Positions 16,907 to 24,727 of a DNA stretch of 64,000 nt are shown here, piece by piece (the first letter of the stretch is position 1; each line of letters opens with the position of its first letter). The stretch comes from Microbacterium oxydans (GTDB lineage Bacteria; Actinomycetota; Actinomycetes; Actinomycetales; Microbacteriaceae), in the NCBI RefSeq assembly GCF_006540085.1, contig NZ_BJOG01000008.1, positions 248,001-312,000 on the forward strand. The letters run 5' to 3'. Under the pieces are notes generated by a model that had not been told where the DNA came from, did not search any database, and saw nothing but the letters and a program-made list of their open reading frames with translations. The translations under genes were made by a program, and so were the position numbers.

Positions 16907-18454
16907 TCACGCCCCCATGTCGAGGTCGCCGACGGCCTTCACGCGGATGCGCGTGGCGTTGCCGGGGAGGTACGGGATCGGAACCTCGTCGAAGTCGATG
17001 ATCGATACCGTCGAGGGTTTCGCACCCGCCGCGATCGCCTTGTCGACAGCTTCCGCGCGGACTTCGGCGATCGTCTCATCGCGACGACCGGGCTCGATCG
17101 CATAGACCTTGTCGATCTCGCCGCCGACCTGGGCGATCGATGCGCCGATGGCGTTCGCGACCGCGTAGTTCTCCGGCCGGTGCACGGTGCCGAACAGGGG
17201 CAGCTCGTCGGGGAGCAGGATGGATCCGCCGCCGACGGCCACCACGGCGATGGGCTCCGGCGAGGTGCGCATGCGGTCGACTGCTTCGGAAACGCGCTCG
17301 GCGATGCGGGCGAGCACTCGCTGCACGAACACGGGGTCGAGGTGTGCGACCCTGCTCGCATCGCCCACCTGGGCGCGACCCGCGGCCACCGCGATGTCCG
17401 TGGCGGTGAGCGTGGAACCGCCGAAGACCAGGGCCTCGGTGGTCAGCCGATACCCCACCGATGCCGGTCCGACCTCCGCGGTCTCCTCATCGACGATGCT
17501 GCCGCCGCCGATGCCGAGGGAGAGCACGTCCGGCATCCGGAAGTTGGTGCGGATGCCGGCGACCTTCACCTCGTTCGCCGTCTCCCGGGGGAAGCCGTTG
17601 ATCAGCAGTCCGATGTCGGCGGTCGTGCCGCCGACATCGATCACGGCACAGTCGTCGAGACCGCTGGTGGCCGCTGCTCCGCGCATCGAGTTCGTCGGTC
17701 CGGAGGCGAAGGTGGCGACCGGGTAGCGGCGCACGTACTCCTCGTCCATGAGCGTGCCGTCGTTCTGGCTGAGGAAGATCGGCGCCTCGATGCCCTGGGC
17801 ACGCACCGCCGAGGTGAGCCCGTCGACGATCTCGGAGGCGAGCTCACGGAGCGCGGCGTTGATGATCGTCGCGTTCTCGCGCTCCAGCAGGCCGATCCGT
17901 CCGATCTCGTGCGACAACGAGATGGCGGCATCATCCCCCAGCACCGACGCGACGATCTCGGCGGCCTGCACTTCGAGGTCGTGGTTGACCGGGCTGAAGA
18001 CCGAGGAGATGGCGACCGAGCGGATGCCGTGCGCCTTCATGTCCTCGGCGTGCGCGCGGATCTCCTCGGGGTCGAGGGGCGAGATCGGCCTGCCGTCGAA
18101 CTCGTAGCCACCGTGCGCGAGGTAGCTGCGGGCCTGGGTCGCCTCGACCAGCACCTCCGGCCAGTCGACCAGCGGCGGCAGTGCGCGCGTCGCCGGAAGT
18201 CCGAGGCGCAGGGCGGCGACGGGCGCGAGACGGCTGGCCTGCACCAGGGCGTTGATGAAGTGCGTCGTGCCGATCATCACGGCGTCGATGTCCGCACCGG
18301 CGAAGGCGTGTCCGACCCGCAAATCCTCGATCGCCTGGATGATGCCGCTCGTCACATCGGGTGTGGTCGAGTGCTTCACCCCCGCCAGGGTGCGGGTGCC
18401 GTCCATGAGGACGGCATCGGTGTTGGTGCCGCCGACGTCGATGCCGATGTGCAT
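16907..18454 (-). CDS. Hydantoinase/oxoprolinase family protein (HyuA-like)
   Basis: A 515-residue protein with an actin-like ATPase fold. It opens with IGIDVGGTNTDAVL (phosphate-1 loop), has CAVIDVGGTTADIGLL at about residue 270 (phosphate-2 loop) and VAVGGGSILLPDELP further on. These features mark the N-methylhydantoinase A/5-oxoprolinase N-terminal family (PF05378, PF01968). It would use ATP to open or activate a five-membered cyclic amide. No HyuB partner is adjacent; three DUF917 genes take that place. Confidence 0.9.
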   Translation of the reverse strand: MHIGIDVGGTNTDAVLMDGTRTLAGVKHSTTPDVTSGIIQAIEDLRVGHAFAGADIDAVMIGTTHFINALVQASRLAPVAALRLGLPATRALPPLVDWPEVLVEATQARSYLAHGGYEFDGRPISPLDPEEIRAHAEDMKAHGIRSVAISSVFSPVNHDLEVQAAEIVASVLGDDAAISLSHEIGRIGLLERENATIINAALRELASEIVDGLTSAVRAQGIEAPIFLSQNDGTLMDEEYVRRYPVATFASGPTNSMRGAAATSGLDDCAVIDVGGTTADIGLLINGFPRETANEVKVAGIRTNFRMPDVLSLGIGGGSIVDEETAEVGPASVGYRLTTEALVFGGSTLTATDIAVAAGRAQVGDASRVAHLDPVFVQRVLARIAERVSEAVDRMRTSPEPIAVVAVGGGSILLPDELPLFGTVHRPENYAVANAIGASIAQVGGEIDKVYAIEPGRRDETIAEVRAEAVDKAIAAGAKPSTVSIIDFDEVPIPYLPGNATRIRVKAVGDLDMGA

Positions 18455-18496
18455 GATTCTCGCTTTCCGGTGAGGGGATGTCTGTCTCGGGGCCGG

Positions 18497-19837
18497 TCAG
18501 GCCGCTGCTGCCGCTTCTTCGATCGGGGCTGCCTGTCGCGTCGTGGCGACTCCGACCCCGCGCACCCAGCCGAGCTTGCCCGCCACGATGTACAGCACCA
18601 TGGAGAGGAAGAGACTGAGCAGGGACGGGATGCCCCACGTGACGAAGTATCCGACGAGTGCCGAGACGAGCCAGACGACGATGGTCGCGGGCACGATGCG
18701 CGGTGCCGTCGCCGGCAATGTGCCGGCTTCTCGGGTGGCGTCGAGCTCGGGGCGCCAGCGACGCACGATGTAGTACTCGGCGACCATGATCCCGGCGATC
18801 GGCGGGAATGCGACGCTGAGCACGATCAGGAACTCGGTGAACTGGCCGAGGATGCCGACTGCGGCGAGCACGGACCCGACGATGCCCAGCACGATGGTCG
18901 TCGTGACGCGGTGCAGGTTCTTGCCGAACGCGGTCGAGATGAAGTTCACGAGCCCCAGCGTGGAGGAGTACAGGTTCCAGTCGTTGATCTTCAGGGTGCC
19001 GGTGAGCACGATGAACAGACCGATGAAGCCGACCGACGAGGTCACGATCGCGACGATGTCGCCGCTGGCGGCCGCGTGGGCGAGCAGCACGCCGGCGAGG
19101 CCGATCACGAACTCACCGAGCGAGACGCCGACCACGGTCTGCTTGATGACGTCGGCACGGGAGCGGTTGAAGCGGGTCATGTCACCGGTGATGATCGCAC
19201 CGACGATGAGACCGCCGGCGACGATGCCGGTCCCGGCCCAGACGCTCATGGTCGGACCAGGGGCAGGACCGGTGAGCAGTTCGCCGATGTCGTGGCGGGT
19301 GAGCTCGGAGATGACTGACCAGCCGACCAGGATGAGGAACAGCGGCACGGTGATGTTCGCGAGCCACTGCATCCCCACGAAGCCGAAGGCCACGATCGCG
19401 GTGACGGCGAGACCGAAGATGAGGCTCCAGGCCCACACCGGCAGGGCGCCGGGCATGAGCGCGTCGAGAGACTGGGCGGAGATGGCCGACTGGATGCCGA
19501 ACCAGCCGATCAGGCTGATGCCGATCGCGAGGCCGACCAGCGAGGCTCCGATCTCGCCGAAGCCGGTCCAGCGGGCGAGGAGTGCGGTGTTCAGGCCTTC
19601 GCGCTGGCCGATGAAGCCGACCACGCACATGATCACCTCGAGGATGAGCGAGCCGAACAGGAAGGCGAGGACGGCCTCGCCGAAGGTCATGCTGTAGCCG
19701 AGGGTCGCGCCGAGGAGGAACTGCGAGAGGGCCGAGACCTGTCCGAATCGCTGCACGGCGATTCCGAACCAGGGTTTGCGGGCCTCCGGAGTCACTCGGG
19801 AGAGCGCGAAGTCGTCTGCGTGCGCCGTGCGTGCCAT
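18497..19837 (-). CDS. NCS1-family cytosine/purine/hydantoin permease
   Basis: A 446-residue transporter with about 12 membrane helices. The NCS1 pattern is visible in RFGQVSALSQFLLGATLGYS (helix 1) and ITGDMTRFNRS (helix 6 region). The ATG at 19837 is preceded by GAAGGA; the longer reading from 19948 would run through the operator region. As first gene of the operon it would import the cyclic nitrogen compound degraded by the following enzymes. It is closest in look to CodB-like permeases. Confidence 0.9.
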   Translation of the reverse strand: MARTAHADDFALSRVTPEARKPWFGIAVQRFGQVSALSQFLLGATLGYSMTFGEAVLAFLFGSLILEVIMCVVGFIGQREGLNTALLARWTGFGEIGASLVGLAIGISLIGWFGIQSAISAQSLDALMPGALPVWAWSLIFGLAVTAIVAFGFVGMQWLANITVPLFLILVGWSVISELTRHDIGELLTGPAPGPTMSVWAGTGIVAGGLIVGAIITGDMTRFNRSRADVIKQTVVGVSLGEFVIGLAGVLLAHAAASGDIVAIVTSSVGFIGLFIVLTGTLKINDWNLYSSTLGLVNFISTAFGKNLHRVTTTIVLGIVGSVLAAVGILGQFTEFLIVLSVAFPPIAGIMVAEYYIVRRWRPELDATREAGTLPATAPRIVPATIVVWLVSALVGYFVTWGIPSLLSLFLSMVLYIVAGKLGWVRGVGVATTRQAAPIEEAAAAA

Positions 19838-19904
19838 GAGGATCCTTCGGGAGGAGGAGGACGGGTTGTGCGCCACAGTAGCGACGCTTCCCACGGCCCC
19901 GACA

Positions 19905-19948
19905 TGTGCATATCGCACGAGAATCACGCGAGGATGTGCAGGTCGCAC
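19905..19948. promoter_or_regulatory. Paired GTGC-N5-GCAC operators upstream of the NCS1/hydantoinase operon
   Basis: Two 14-mers, TGTGCATATCGCAC (19905-19918) and TGTGCAGGTCGCAC (19935-19948), are direct repeats of an imperfect palindrome, spaced exactly 30 bases (about three helical turns). They lie 68-111 bases before the permease start. A regulator dimer bound at both sites would face the same side of the DNA; the operon's PucR protein is the natural candidate. Confidence 0.6.
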
Positions 19949-19994
19949 ACCTTAGGTTCCTCTCCCTCGCCTGTCTCTTGTCCAAGAACGACGC

Positions 19995-20072
19995 CGAGAC
20001 CCACGCTCAACGCCGAGACCCACTCCTGCCGACGCGGGCAGGAGTGGGTCTCGGCGCCAGGCGTGGGTCTCG
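19995..20072 (-). terminator. Very long nested hairpin at the 3' end of thrC
   Basis: An inner 20-bp perfect stem (20011-20030 with 20037-20056, 6-nt loop) is enclosed, after a 4/4 internal loop, by a 12-bp perfect stem (19995-20006 with 20061-20072). The motif CGAGACCCAC occurs twice on one arm and its complement twice on the other. It starts 23 bases after the thrC stop and also separates thrC from the divergent operon's promoter region. Confidence 0.8.
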
Positions 20073-20095
20073 AGGACGGCCTGGGGCGCGTGGAG

Positions 20096-21499
20096 TCAGT
20101 GCAGCGCGTTGGTCTCGATGAAGGCGCGCAGGGCCTGCTCGTCGTCGCCCATCTCGGTCACGTGCTGAGGCGCATCGAGCATCTCCTGCAGCTCCGGCGC
20201 GTAGCCGAGCTCGACACCGATGGCCTCGTGGATCGTCTCTGCGAACTTCTCGGGCTTCGCGGTCTCGAGCACGAGCATCGGCACGCCGGGCTCGACATAC
20301 TCGCGGGCGACCTTGACACCGTCGGCCGTGTGCGGGTCGATGACCTCGCCGGTCGCCTCGTACACCGAGCGGATGGTCGCCAGTCGATCCGCGTGCGTCG
20401 ACGTGCCGCTGACGATGCCGAACTCTTCGAGGAAGCGCTCCTTGTCGGCGGAGAAGTCGAAGTGGCCCTGCGCCTCCAGATCGTCCCAAGCGCCGACGAC
20501 GCGAGCGGGGTCGCGGCCGACGAGCTCGAAGATGAAGCGCTCCAGGTTGGACGCCTTCGAGATGTCCATCGAGGGACTCGACGTGGCGAGGGTCTGGGCG
20601 GCGCTGCGCGGTCGGTAGACGCCCGTGCGGAAGAACTCGTCCAGCACGTTGTTCTCGTTCGCGGCGAGCACGAGACGACGGATCGGGAGTCCCATCTGCT
20701 TCGCGAAGAAACCGGACAGGATGTTGCCGAAGTTCCCGGAGGGCACCGTGAACGACAGCTCTGTCCAGCCTCCGGCATCCGTCGCCCGCAGCCAGGCCCA
20801 GAAGTAGTAGACGGTCTGCGCCGTGATGCGTGCCAGGTTGATGGAGTTCACCGCGCCGAGGTGCTGGGCGCGCTTGAAGTCGAGGTCGCCCGCGAGCTTC
20901 TTCACCAGGTTCTGGCAGTCGTCGAAGACGCCCTCGACCGCGATGTTGTGCACATTCGCGTCATCGAGCGAGAACATCTGCGCCCGCTGGAACGCGCTCA
21001 TGCGGCCCTGCGGCGACAGCATGAACACGGCGACGCGCTCCTTGCCGCGTAGCGCGTGCTCCGCCGCCGAGCCGGTGTCTCCCGAGGTGGCGCCGAGGAT
21101 GTTGAGCACCGCGTCGTTGCGCTCCAGCGTGTACTCGAGCACCTGGCCGAGGAACTGCATGGCCATGTCCTTGAACGCGAGCGTCGGTCCTTCGGAGAGC
21201 CCGACGAGCGTCAGGTCGTCGTCGATCGCGCGCAGCGGCACCACACCGTCGGGGAAGTCGGCGTACGCGGCATCCGTCATCCTGGCCAGGTCTGCACGGG
21301 GGATGTCGGTGGCGAACAGCCCGAGCACCTCGGTCGCGAGTTGCGGATACGTCAGCGCACGCCAGCGCTCGAGCGTCTCGCCATCGACGGTCGGCATGAC
21401 CTCGGGCACCGCCAGTCCGCCGTCGGGCGCGAGGCCCTCCAGAAGCGTCTCGCTGAACGACTGCGGCTGCATGCCGCCGCGGGTGGAGATGAACTGCAC
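20096..21499 (-). CDS. thrC: Threonine synthase
   Basis: A 467-residue PLP enzyme converting O-phosphohomoserine to threonine. The PLP lysine is in TLAFKDMAMQF near residue 110, and the phosphate loop pattern SGDTGSAA follows near residue 148. The N-terminal STRGG opening and length match the long ThrC class of E. coli and yeast. The start is GTG at 21499 with GAGGAG eight bases before. It is not next to hom or thrB here. Confidence 0.95.
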   Translation of the reverse strand: MQFISTRGGMQPQSFSETLLEGLAPDGGLAVPEVMPTVDGETLERWRALTYPQLATEVLGLFATDIPRADLARMTDAAYADFPDGVVPLRAIDDDLTLVGLSEGPTLAFKDMAMQFLGQVLEYTLERNDAVLNILGATSGDTGSAAEHALRGKERVAVFMLSPQGRMSAFQRAQMFSLDDANVHNIAVEGVFDDCQNLVKKLAGDLDFKRAQHLGAVNSINLARITAQTVYYFWAWLRATDAGGWTELSFTVPSGNFGNILSGFFAKQMGLPIRRLVLAANENNVLDEFFRTGVYRPRSAAQTLATSSPSMDISKASNLERFIFELVGRDPARVVGAWDDLEAQGHFDFSADKERFLEEFGIVSGTSTHADRLATIRSVYEATGEVIDPHTADGVKVAREYVEPGVPMLVLETAKPEKFAETIHEAIGVELGYAPELQEMLDAPQHVTEMGDDEQALRAFIETNALH

Positions 21500-21587
21500 G
21501 TTGGCTCCTCGGCTCGGGACTCGGCCCGTCCATTCTCGCAGGGTGTTCCCCGTCGAGTTGACGCGATGACGGAGGCGGGCGCTGCAC

Positions 21588-22094
21588 TCAGAACAGCGAG
21601 GTGGGCAGTGCCCCTTCGTGCTCCAGCAGCCAACGCTTGGTCTCGAGCCCGCGACCGACGTCGCCGCCCGAATAGCCGCCGAGTCCGTCGCCGGCGACGA
21701 CCCGGTGGCAGGGGACGATCAAGGGCACGGGGTTGGCTCCCATGATCGAGCCGATCCCCCTGGCGGGCACCGCGGTTCCGCTGCGTGCGGCCAAGCCGCC
21801 GTACGTGATCGTCTCACCCTGCGCGACGGTCTCGTGCAGGGCAAGGAGCACAGCTCTGGTCGCCGCGGTCTGCACACCGAGGTCGACCGGCACGTCGAAG
21901 CACCGCAGCCGGCCGTCGAAATAGGCGCGCAGTTGCGCGAGAGCTTCCGTGAGCAGCGGATCGGCGCCCGGCTCGGACACCACCACACTCCCGTCGGGCG
22001 GAGTCGACCGCCACGTGACGCGGGTGATCGCCCCACCGTCGCTGACGACTCCGACGACGCCGACCGGAGTCGCGAGCGTTCCGAAAGCCGACAT
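21588..22094 (-). CDS. ogt: Methylated-DNA--protein-cysteine methyltransferase
   Basis: A 168-residue suicide alkyltransferase that removes O6-alkyl groups from guanine. The active-site motif PCHRVV carries the acceptor cysteine, followed by the GGYSGG turn and a helix-turn-helix segment upstream (GSIMGANPVPLIVPCHRV). The length fits Ogt without an Ada domain. The ATG sits 6 nt behind TACTCT, pointing to a leaderless mRNA. Confidence 0.94.
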   Translation of the reverse strand: MSAFGTLATPVGVVGVVSDGGAITRVTWRSTPPDGSVVVSEPGADPLLTEALAQLRAYFDGRLRCFDVPVDLGVQTAATRAVLLALHETVAQGETITYGGLAARSGTAVPARGIGSIMGANPVPLIVPCHRVVAGDGLGGYSGGDVGRGLETKRWLLEHEGALPTSLF

Positions 22095-22263
22095 GCGTCG
22101 AGAGTACCGCCCGTTCCGGACACGCAGACCGGCCGAACGATCACGGCGCGGAGGAGCGATCTCGCGGGGAGAGGGTATGGCGCCCCGCCGCTTCCGGCGC
22201 GACCCTGGATGGTGGCATCCCCTTACCGGGCACGATCACCATCTCGCTGACAAGGAGCACCCC

Positions 22264-23076
22264 ATGAACACCACCACGGCCGCGCTCGACCTCGCCGACG
22301 TCCGTCTGCACTACGAGCTCCGCGGCGAGGGACCGCTGCTCGTCCTGATCGGCGCGCCGATGGATGCCGACGCCTTCGCTCCCTTCGCCGACGAGCTCGC
22401 CACCGATCACACCGTCCTCACCACCGACCCGCGCGGAGTCAAACGGAGTGTCCTGCACGACCGCTCGCAGGGCTCCAGCCCCGGGCAGCGCGCCGATGAT
22501 CTCGCGGCGCTCATCGAGCACGTCGATCGCGGACCAGCGACCGTCTTCGGCTCCAGCGGCGGCGGCGTGACCAGCCTGGCGGTCCTGCAGGCGCACGGCG
22601 ACCTCGTATCCGTCGTCATCGCCCACGAACCCCCACTCCTGGAACTGCTGCCCGACCGCGTCGAACAGCGCCGCCTCACCGACGAACTCCGGTCGGCGGC
22701 GCTCTCCGGCGACCGCGTCGGCGCCTGGAGGCTCTTCTTCGCGCAGGCGAACATCCCGATGCCCGAGGAGGCGCTCGTCCAGTGGTTCGGCGGCGAGGTC
22801 GATCCGCAGCACCACGCCGACGAACAGTTCTGGTTCCGTCACGAGCTTCCGGCCAGCGTGCGCTGGGAACCCGACCTGGCGGCACTGCGAGCGCGCACGG
22901 CCGACCTCGTGCTCGGAATCGGCCGGGAGTCGGTCGGCCAGCTGTGCGAACGCACGACGACTGCCCTCGGGGAACGGCTCGGAGTCGAGCCGACCCGGTT
23001 CCCCGGCGACCACACCGGATTCGTCGATCACCCCGGGGAGTTCGCCGCGCGTCTTCGTGAGGTGCTCGACCGCTGA
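22264..23076 (+). CDS. Alpha/beta hydrolase
   Basis: A 270-residue alpha/beta-hydrolase fold protein. The nucleophile elbow is FGSSGGGVTS, the oxyanion strand LLVLIGAP, and the C-terminal histidine is in FPGDHTGFVDHP. The usual catalytic Asp position is less clear. The ATG has an AAGGAG site. It resembles actinobacterial hydrolases often found as stand-alone genes; substrate unknown. Confidence 0.85.
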   Translation: MNTTTAALDLADVRLHYELRGEGPLLVLIGAPMDADAFAPFADELATDHTVLTTDPRGVKRSVLHDRSQGSSPGQRADDLAALIEHVDRGPATVFGSSGGGVTSLAVLQAHGDLVSVVIAHEPPLLELLPDRVEQRRLTDELRSAALSGDRVGAWRLFFAQANIPMPEEALVQWFGGEVDPQHHADEQFWFRHELPASVRWEPDLAALRARTADLVLGIGRESVGQLCERTTTALGERLGVEPTRFPGDHTGFVDHPGEFAARLREVLDR

Positions 23077-23133
23077 GGAACGCCCGCCGATCGAGGCCAT
23101 CGAGCGCACGACCAGCTCGACGGCCTCGACACG

Positions 23134-23898
23134 TCAACCGCGGCAGAGCTGATGCCAAAGCGCTGCCCAGTGCTCCGGGCGCAGCTCACGGGGAAGGCGA
23201 CACTCCCTCGCCCCGGCTGCCGCCACTGCCCGCCGGGCCTTGCCCACAGGGATGCGTGCGGCGGCGGCCACGACCGCGGCGAGGCTCCCCCCTCGGCCCG
23301 TGAACATCGCGCGGACGAACGCCTCGTACCGCTGCCGATCCGATACCGCGACGAGAGGCGACCCCCGACGGGTGATGGCGAGCAGACCGCCGTCGACACT
23401 CGGCTGCGGTGTGAAACCCCACGCGGGGACGCGCCCTTCCAGGGCGAACTCGAACCACGGCGCGGACTGCGCCGTCATCATGGTCGCGCCGCCCACACCG
23501 GCGCGCTTGCGCGCCACCTCCCATTGCGTGAGCAGCACCGCCTCGTTCCAGCGGTCGCCCGAGAGCAGGCGCCGCAGGATGGGCGTCGTCACGTGGAAGG
23601 GGATGTTGCCGACCACGGTGTCCGCATCGAGCGGGTGCCGTGTGGCGTCGGCGATCTCGATGCGCACACCGGGCAATGCCCTGCGCAATCGGTGCACGCG
23701 GTGCTCGTCGACGTCGATCGCGGTGAGCGGTCTGCCCAGATCCGCGAGCACGCGAGTGAGCGCTCCGTCGCCGCAGCCGAGTTCGAGGATCGAGCCCGAG
23801 GTACGACCGACGAGGGCGGCGATGCGGGTCAGGGTCGGGCGGTGGGTGAGGAAGTTCTGGCCGAGTTCGTGACGGCCGCCATGGATTGAACGAGGCAT
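23134..23898 (-). CDS. erm: Erm-family 23S rRNA adenine N6-methyltransferase
   Basis: A 254-residue methylase of the RsmA/Erm family. It begins with the typical HELGQNFL segment. The SAM loop LELGCGDG spans residues 38-45, the acidic ribose contact is in AIDVDEHR, and the catalytic motif NIPF is at 98-101, the actinobacterial Erm form. It would methylate A2058 and give macrolide-lincosamide-streptogramin B resistance. KsgA is less likely because of the NIPF motif and the upstream leader. The ATG at 23898 has GGAG 7 bases ahead; that site can be hidden in a hairpin. Confidence 0.88.
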   Translation of the reverse strand: MPRSIHGGRHELGQNFLTHRPTLTRIAALVGRTSGSILELGCGDGALTRVLADLGRPLTAIDVDEHRVHRLRRALPGVRIEIADATRHPLDADTVVGNIPFHVTTPILRRLLSGDRWNEAVLLTQWEVARKRAGVGGATMMTAQSAPWFEFALEGRVPAWGFTPQPSVDGGLLAITRRGSPLVAVSDRQRYEAFVRAMFTGRGGSLAAVVAAAARIPVGKARRAVAAAGARECRLPRELRPEHWAALWHQLCRG

Positions 23899-24041
23899 GA
23901 GTGCGCTCCAGAAGAAGAATCGGAGCACCTCGGAGGAGGGAGACGACGCGAAGAAGCGTCAGTGAGGACTGCCCGTCCCGAGGTGCGATGACATCTCGGT
24001 GGACGGCGCGCAGATGCGTGCGGAGAGCGAGCGCGCCGTCA
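23899..24041 (-). promoter_or_regulatory. Candidate macrolide-responsive attenuator of erm
   Basis: Reading the minus strand, a 10-bp perfect stem (GACGGCGCGC / GCGCGCCGTC, 24031-24040 with 24002-24011) covers the leader stop codon. A later 9-bp pairing GCACCTCGG / CCGAGGTGC follows. A third pairing, GTGCTCC with GGAGC(G)CAC, would hide the erm ribosome-binding site. Ribosome stalling on the leader could switch between these pairings. Confidence 0.55.
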
Positions 24042-24077
24042 GGCGCGGCGGTCGCGGAACACGAGAGTGCGCCCCAT
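24039..24077 (-). CDS. Erm leader peptide (12 aa)
   Basis: A 13-codon ORF encoding MGRTLVFRDRRA. The FRDRR stretch contains an Arg-x-Arg (+x+) motif, the kind known to stall ribosomes in the presence of macrolides in other erm leaders. It starts 140 nt before the erm start codon and its stop is embedded in the first attenuator stem. No ribosome-binding site is seen; a CAATAT -10-like element lies 14 nt upstream, so a short or absent 5' leader is possible. Confidence 0.6.
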   Translation of the reverse strand: MGRTLVFRDRRA

Positions 24078-24124
24078 CACGGGCGCTGCGCATATTGTTC
24101 CCATGCCTGCCAGCATATCCGCCC

Positions 24125-24727
24125 TCAGATCCAGCCGCGCTCCTCGGCCATCAGCACGGCCTGCTGACGGGTTCCGACCGAGAGCTTCCCGAGGATGACG
24201 GAGATATGGTTGCGCACCGTCCCCGGGGCGAGTGAGAGCGCCCGTGCGATCTGGCCGGTCGTCTCCCCACGCCGACCGGCACGCAGCACGTCGAGCTCGC
24301 GGTCGGTGAGCGGAGAGCGCTCGTCGCTGAGCGCGTCGGCCGCGATCTCCGGATCGACGTAGCGGGCGCCAGCCGCGACGCGCCGGATCACCGCGGCCAC
24401 CTCGTCGGCGCCACGGGACTTGGGGAGGAATCCGGAGACGCCCGACGCCAGGGCACGTCGCAGCACTCCCGGGCGTGCATGTCGAGTCACCACCACGCAC
24501 CGCGTCGCGATCGCCCTGTTCAGCTTCTCGGCCACCTGCACGCCGTCGAGCCCCGGCATCTCCAGGTCGAGCAGGCAGACGTCCGGCTGAAGTCGCAGAG
24601 CCTCGACGACCGCCTGCTCGCCGTCCTCGCACTCGGCGATGACCTCGATATCGTCTTCCAACCGGAGGAGGGCTGCGAGCGCGGATCGGATCATCGCCTC
24701 GTCATCGGCGAGCAGCACCCGGATCAT
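24125..24727 (-). CDS. NarL/LuxR-family response regulator
   Basis: A 200-residue regulator. The receiver domain covers residues 1-120, with phospho-acceptor Asp54 in CLLDLEMPG, the acidic pair at 8-9 and Lys in FLPKS near residue 103. The LuxR HTH occupies 137-195 (LTDRELDVL, IARALSLAPGTVRNH). It overlaps the kinase stop by four bases (ATGA). Its gene ends only 47 bases before the erm leader ORF on the same strand. Confidence 0.93.
   Translation of the reverse strand: MIRVLLADDEAMIRSALAALLRLEDDIEVIAECEDGEQAVVEALRLQPDVCLLDLEMPGLDGVQVAEKLNRAIATRCVVVTRHARPGVLRRALASGVSGFLPKSRGADEVAAVIRRVAAGARYVDPEIAADALSDERSPLTDRELDVLRAGRRGETTGQIARALSLAPGTVRNHISVILGKLSVGTRQQAVLMAEERGWI

Noticed and set aside
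16841-19318. 825-residue plus-strand ORF opposite the HyuA-like and NCS1 genes
   Set aside because: Long open antisense frames are common at this GC content. The opposite strand carries two well-conserved proteins.
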